Shown here: piece by piece, positions 14,199 through 17,558 of the stretch
Layout: each line of letters starts with the position of its first letter
Position numbering within the stretch: the first letter of the stretch is position 1
NCBI GenBank assembly: GCA_946478675.1
Contig: CAMLEF010000055.1
Coordinates: forward strand, 1 to 17,558
Reading direction: 5' to 3'
Length of the DNA: 17,558 nucleotides
Source: an uncultured Flavobacteriales bacterium
GTDB taxonomy: Bacteria > Bacteroidota > Bacteroidia > Palsa-965
Translations under genes and position numbers: made by a program
The notes under the pieces: generated by a model
Databases searched by the model: none
What the model was told of the DNA's origin: nothing
Seen by the model: the letters and a program-made list of their open reading frames with translations, nothing else

Positions 14199-14672
14199 CT
14201 ACTCCTTCGGCGCATCCGGCTCATCAAAAACATATTGCGGCTTGTAACCGATCTCGTGATCTTTCAGAAAATCGAGATACTCTTCCTTGAACGTCCGCTT
14301 GCAATGATGTACCTCCTGGTTACGAATGTAAGCACGCACTTTATCGAGATCGGGATGCCCGACTGTAAACGCTCCAAAACCGGACTGCCATTCGAAACGA
14401 CCTTTCACCCATCCTTGCTCATTGATGTATCGTGACGAATTCGCTTTGATATCCCGGATCACATCGGAAAGCAAAACCGTGGGTCGCATCCAAAGCAGAA
14501 AATGAATATGATCTTCAACGCCATTCACTTCAAGAATCGTTTGCTGCTTGTTGGTCGCAATACCGGCAATGTAATCGAACAACTGAGCGCGCCATTCTTT
14601 GGACAACAACGGTCGACGATATTTTACGCCGAACGTAACATGAACGTATAACTGAGAATAGGAATCAGCCAT
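14199..14672 (-). mobile_element. Y1 transposase of the IS200/IS605 group, RAYT-like
   Basis: This 157-aa protein is a single Y1_Tnp domain. It starts MADSYSQLYVHVTFGVKYRR, has the HUH metal-binding motif in NGVEDHIHFLLW (His55, His57), the middle block IKANSSRYINEQ, and the nucleophilic tyrosine in AYIRNQEVHH (Tyr115). These enzymes cut and join single-stranded DNA at hairpins. The gene looks intact, and both catalytic motifs are present. No TnpB is adjacent and I could not find left and right IS ends close to the gene. The palindromes at 13846-14131 are better explained as REP-like targets or products. It is either a domesticated RAYT or a lone IS200-like element. A direct repeat of TCGCGCAAA (14672-14680 and 14686-14694) lies just upstream. 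Confidence 0.9.
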
Positions 14673-14717
14673 CGCGCAAATGTATATCGCGCAAAAAAGA
14701 TAGCCGTTTGTAAATGC

Positions 14718-15953
14718 TTAACTAAACCGGATCGCCCGCACCGGCGAGATGCGCGCGATGATCAGCGCCGGCAACAACAACGACACGAGAATCACCACCA
14801 CCGCGCCGGCATTCAGCAACGCCAGCTGTCCCCAATCGACGGAGATCGGCACCGTTTTGACGTAGTACGATTCCTGGTCGAGCGACACGAACTGGAATTT
14901 GTATTGCAGCCAGCACAACGCCAGCCCCACCGCGTTGCCGATGAGCATGCCGTAAACGATCAGCCGCGCGGAATGCAGCAGGAAAATTCCTCCGACGGAA
15001 ACGCTCGGCGCGCCCATCGCCTTCAGCGTGCCGATCATATTCGCGCGATCGAGGATCATGATGATGAGCGCCGACATCATGTTGATCATGCTCACAAAAA
15101 CCATCAGCACGATGATGATGAGCGCGTTCACGTCGAGCACGTCGAGCCACGAGAAGATCTGCGGCGTCAGCTCCCGGATGCTTTGCGCATTCAGGTTCAC
15201 CGCAATGTTATCCCGCACCTGCTCCGTCGCCGGCTCCAGCGATTCGTAATTATCAACGAGAATTTCGAAACCGGCAATCGTGCTGCTGTCCCAGTCGTTG
15301 AGCTTCTGCACCTGCCGGATATCACAGATCATGAAACGATCGTCGAAGCCGTCGACCAATCCCGTTTCGTAAATGCCGGCCACACGGAACGCACGCTGCT
15401 TCGTTTCATTGCCGCGAAGAAAAAACATGCGGAACTTCTTGCCGGTTTCCAGCTTCATCTTGTCGGCCATGTAACGCGACACCAGCACTTCGTCACTCGT
15501 GGAATCGACCAGGTGCAGCAGCTTTCCTTCTTTTAAATTCTGCTGGAAAAACGACCAGTCGAAATCGCGGTCCACGCCCTTCAGCACCACACCGAGCAGC
15601 TGGTCGCCAGACTTGATGATGCCCGCTTTCGTCGCGTACACCTGGATGTGGCGAATGCCGGGCATATTTTTGAGCGCGTACACCGACGGCTGGTTGCGGT
15701 TCAGCGTGTCCGACTCGAACGATTCATTCGTATCGTAGCCCGTCACCTGGATGTGCGAACCGAAGCCGATCACTTTTTGCCGGATCTGTCGCTGGAAGCC
15801 CGTCATCACCGCCAGCGTCAGGATCATCACCACCATTCCGATGGCGATGCCGCCCACCGCCACGCGCACAATCGGACGCGACATCCGCCCCGACGCATCC
15901 TGCTGGTTCAGCATGCGGCTCGCGATCAGGCGTTCGAAATAAAATCCGGGCAT
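14718..15953 (-). CDS. LolC/LolE-type ABC transporter permease
   Basis: This 411-aa protein has the four-helix FtsX/MacB permease layout. A first helix is at about residues 28-52 (VAVGGIAIGMVVMILTLAVM), followed by a roughly 220-residue periplasmic domain with VLKGVDRDFDWSFFQ and VAGIYETGLVDGFDDRF. Three more helices begin with DVNALIIIVLMVFVSMINMM, and the cytoplasmic loop is LDRANMIGTLKAMGA. The end ISPVRAIRFS is typical. The family moves lipoproteins from the inner membrane to the LolA carrier. The matching LolD ATPase is not in the window. The start ATG gives MPGFYFERLIASRML, typical for LolC/E. It stands alone, divergent from the NamZ gene. Confidence 0.92.
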   Translation of the reverse strand: MPGFYFERLIASRMLNQQDASGRMSRPIVRVAVGGIAIGMVVMILTLAVMTGFQRQIRQKVIGFGSHIQVTGYDTNESFESDTLNRNQPSVYALKNMPGIRHIQVYATKAGIIKSGDQLLGVVLKGVDRDFDWSFFQQNLKEGKLLHLVDSTSDEVLVSRYMADKMKLETGKKFRMFFLRGNETKQRAFRVAGIYETGLVDGFDDRFMICDIRQVQKLNDWDSSTIAGFEILVDNYESLEPATEQVRDNIAVNLNAQSIRELTPQIFSWLDVLDVNALIIIVLMVFVSMINMMSALIIMILDRANMIGTLKAMGAPSVSVGGIFLLHSARLIVYGMLIGNAVGLALCWLQYKFQFVSLDQESYYVKTVPISVDWGQLALLNAGAVVVILVSLLLPALIIARISPVRAIRFS

Positions 15954-15970
15954 CGGCGTAAAGTTAATTG

Positions 15971-16125
15971 TTCAAGGTTCCGGTTGATGTTCAAAGTTCA
16001 AGGTTTAAAGTTTAAAGTTGGGAGCTCAACATTGGTTTGGTTATTGGATGACAAACGACGAGAGCAGAATACCCCATTTTAAACATTGAACCTTGAACCC
16101 GAAACTTTGAACCGGAACCGGGAAC
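15971..16125. repeat. GTTCAAGG-type word repeat with inverted arms
   Basis: The gap between the permease and NamZ genes (15954-16164) holds GTTCAAGG-type words at 15970-16020 (TTCAAGGTTCCGG, GTTCAAAG, GTTTAAAG) and inverted versions at 16080-16125 (AACATTGAACCTTGAACCC, GAAACTTTGAACC). GGTTCCGGTT at 15976-15985 is the exact reverse complement of 16110-16119. About 60 bp of ordinary sequence separates the arms. It is the same word family as 4571-4628. The promoters of both divergent genes must lie in or beside it. Confidence 0.82.
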
Positions 16126-16164
16126 TTCCGAAGGAAACTTTATTAATTTCACAGCAGCAAGCTC

Positions 16165-17382
16165 ATGACCCGAACCTTCCGGATTTTCCTACTGTTGCCC
16201 CTCCTGCTGGCTGTCTTTTCACTGCCCGCACAAATCGTCGTACGCACGAAAACGAACACCGAAAAAACCGACGCCGACATTCGCACCGGCGCGGAACGAT
16301 CTGACATTTGGCTGCCCTGGCTCGAAGGAAAAAACGTAGCTGTCGTGGCGAACCAAACCTCGATGATCAACAGCACGCACCTCGTCGATTCGCTGCTGGC
16401 GCTGAAGGTGCACGTAAAAAAAATCTTCTGCCCCGAGCACGGCTTCCGCGGCGGCGCCGACAATGGTGAAACCGTCGCCAATTCCATCGACAAAAAAACC
16501 GGGCTGCCGATCGTTTCGCTGTACGGCACGCACAACAAGCCCACGCCGAAAGACCTCAAAGGCATCGACGTCGTCATTTACGATATCCAGGATGTCGGCT
16601 GTCGTTTTTACACCTACATCTCCACGATGACGTACGTGATGGAAGCCTGCGCCGAAAATCACAAAACCTGCATCGTGCTCGACCGCCCCAATCCCAACGG
16701 CTATTACGTCGACGGCCCCATCCTCGAGCCGGAATACAAATCATTCGTCGGCATGCATCCCGTGCCGATCGTGTACGGCATGACGGCGGCGGAATATGCG
16801 CGCATGGTCAACGGGGAAAAGTGGATGGCCAACGGCGTGCAGTGCGATCTGAAAACCGTTTCCTGCGAAAACTACACGCACTCCGACTGGTACCAGCTGC
16901 CCGTTGCGCCGTCTCCCAATCTGCCGAACATGGCTTCGGTGTACCTCTATCCGTCGCTGTGTCTCTTCGAAGGCACCGTCATCAGCGTCGGGCGCGGAAC
17001 AGATCTTCCTTTCCAGGTCATCGGTCATCCGAAGCTCGCGAATGCAGCATACACATTCACGCCCGCCGCACGCACCGGCGCCAGCAAACCGCCTTACGAA
17101 GGACAGCTCTGCCACGGCCACGACCTGCACGAATTCGCCACGCTGTATGTGCGCGATTACAAAGGATTGTACCTCTACTGGCTGCAGGGCTGCTACAAAG
17201 ATTTCCCCGACAAAGCGACGTTCTTCAACGATTATTTCGAGAAGCTCGCCGGAACCAAAACACTGCGCCAGCAAATCACCGAAAACAAAACCGAAGAACA
17301 GATCCGTTCGTCATGGAAGCCGGGACTAGCGAAGTTCAAAGTGATGCGAAAAAAATATTTGCTCTACGAAGATTTCGAATAA
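16165..17382 (+). CDS. namZ: DUF1343 protein, exo-N-acetylmuramidase (NamZ, GH171-like)
   Basis: This 405-aa protein has a signal peptide (MTRTFRIFLLLPLLLAVFSL, cleavage near PAQ) and then the DUF1343 domain. Its hallmark blocks are in order: GKNVAVVANQTSMI (about 56-68), KIFCPEHGFRGGADNGE (87-102), VVIYDIQDVGCRFYTYIST (136-154), IVLDRPNPNGYYVDGP (170-185), PIVYGMTAAEYARM (201-214), PSPNLP and EGTVISVGRGTDLPFQVIG. Characterised members (B. subtilis YbbC/NamZ, Tannerella forsythia) remove N-acetylmuramic acid from the non-reducing end of peptidoglycan fragments. A periplasmic or surface role in cell-wall recycling or scavenging is expected. No MurNAc uptake or amidase genes are adjacent. The sequence looks complete. 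Confidence 0.9.
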   Translation: MTRTFRIFLLLPLLLAVFSLPAQIVVRTKTNTEKTDADIRTGAERSDIWLPWLEGKNVAVVANQTSMINSTHLVDSLLALKVHVKKIFCPEHGFRGGADNGETVANSIDKKTGLPIVSLYGTHNKPTPKDLKGIDVVIYDIQDVGCRFYTYISTMTYVMEACAENHKTCIVLDRPNPNGYYVDGPILEPEYKSFVGMHPVPIVYGMTAAEYARMVNGEKWMANGVQCDLKTVSCENYTHSDWYQLPVAPSPNLPNMASVYLYPSLCLFEGTVISVGRGTDLPFQVIGHPKLANAAYTFTPAARTGASKPPYEGQLCHGHDLHEFATLYVRDYKGLYLYWLQGCYKDFPDKATFFNDYFEKLAGTKTLRQQITENKTEEQIRSSWKPGLAKFKVMRKKYLLYEDFE

Positions 17383-17404
17383 AAAGGATAGCTTTCCTAA
17401 AGTG

Positions 17405-17425
17405 CCTTAAGTGTCTTAAGTGGTT
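17405..17425. repeat. 21-bp CTTAAGTG repeat, copy 2
   Basis: Identical to 9014-9034, here 22 bp after the NamZ stop codon. The word continues to the left (AAAGTGCCTTAAGTG). The rest of the window end, 17426-17558, has some partial inverted repeats (for example ACAAAGC at 17530-17536 against GCTTTGT at 17552-17558) but no gene I can support. Confidence 0.8.
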
Positions 17426-17558
17426 GAACTCCCTCTCCCGCAGCCTGCCTTAATTTCCTGTAGCGCAACAGCATCACATCTATTCTCCTCTCCTCCTGCT
17501 GTCCGCTGCAAGTCCTCGGGTGCAGCAGAACAAAGCGCCTGCTCCGCATCTGCTTTGT

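Noticed and set aside
14133..14720. Complete IS200/IS605 element with defined ends
   Set aside because: No TnpB, no clear left or right end hairpins close to the gene and no visible insertion-site pattern; RAYT-like with REP palindromes fits better.
17383..17558. Possible minus-strand gene end at the right edge
   Set aside because: Two minus-strand frames are open at the edge, but both stop in or near the CTTAAGTG repeat and give low-complexity products. There is too little sequence to support a gene.

Overview
The window looks like chromosomal DNA of a Bacteroidota bacterium, probably near Chitinophagales (inference). The evidence is a small secreted Kazal protein with a T9SS-like C-terminal domain, a DUF2330 plus RnfD-like pair, a DUF1343/NamZ protein, a LolC/E-type permease, starts without Shine-Dalgarno sequences, and many short-word repeats between genes. 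Coding DNA is fairly GC-rich. I see no rRNA, tRNA, CRISPR array, phage or conjugative module.

Layout from left to right. Bases 1-238 (-) are the start of an unidentified membrane-anchored protein that runs off the edge. A 389-bp repeat-filled gap separates it from an ECF sigma factor and a small His-rich two-helix membrane protein (628-1705, +) that ends in a clear intrinsic terminator. Two unknown membrane proteins follow (1909-2974, +). On the minus strand, an RnfD/NqrB-like protein is followed by a DUF2330 secreted protein (5488 down to 3053). Bases 5611-7012 (+) hold a DUF2142 membrane protein broken by an apparent one-base frameshift. Bases 7024-8732 (-) hold a CPCC-type zinc-ribbon-like protein, a Kazal/T9SS secreted protein and a TauE/SafE exporter. 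Next come a probable NlpC/P60-like lipoprotein (9174-9917, +), a membrane-anchored SpoIIE/RsbU phosphatase (9993-11006, -), a YcaQ/AlkX-type DNA glycosylase (11046-12257, +) and cystathionine beta-synthase (12321-13700, -). The last part holds a REP-like palindrome cluster with a single-domain Y1 (IS200/RAYT-like) transposase (13846-14672), a LolC/E-type permease (14718-15953, -) and an exo-N-acetylmuramidase-like NamZ protein (16165-17382, +).

The genes are mostly housekeeping or cell-envelope genes and do not form one pathway. The striking part is the intergenic DNA. Nearly every gap over 50 bp holds a quasi-repetitive array of 6-12 bp 'words' such as GTTCAAGG, GGAGTTCG, CACGGAGACA, GGTGCGA, AATGTGCT and CTTAAGTG, often facing an inverted copy so that the RNA would fold into a long hairpin. 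In two convergent gene pairs such a hairpin fills almost the whole gap. A separate repeat class, compact GTCCC/GGGAC and GCCCC/GGGGC palindromes, sits next to the Y1 transposase and resembles a REP-RAYT system. These two repeat systems are the main candidates for something under-described.
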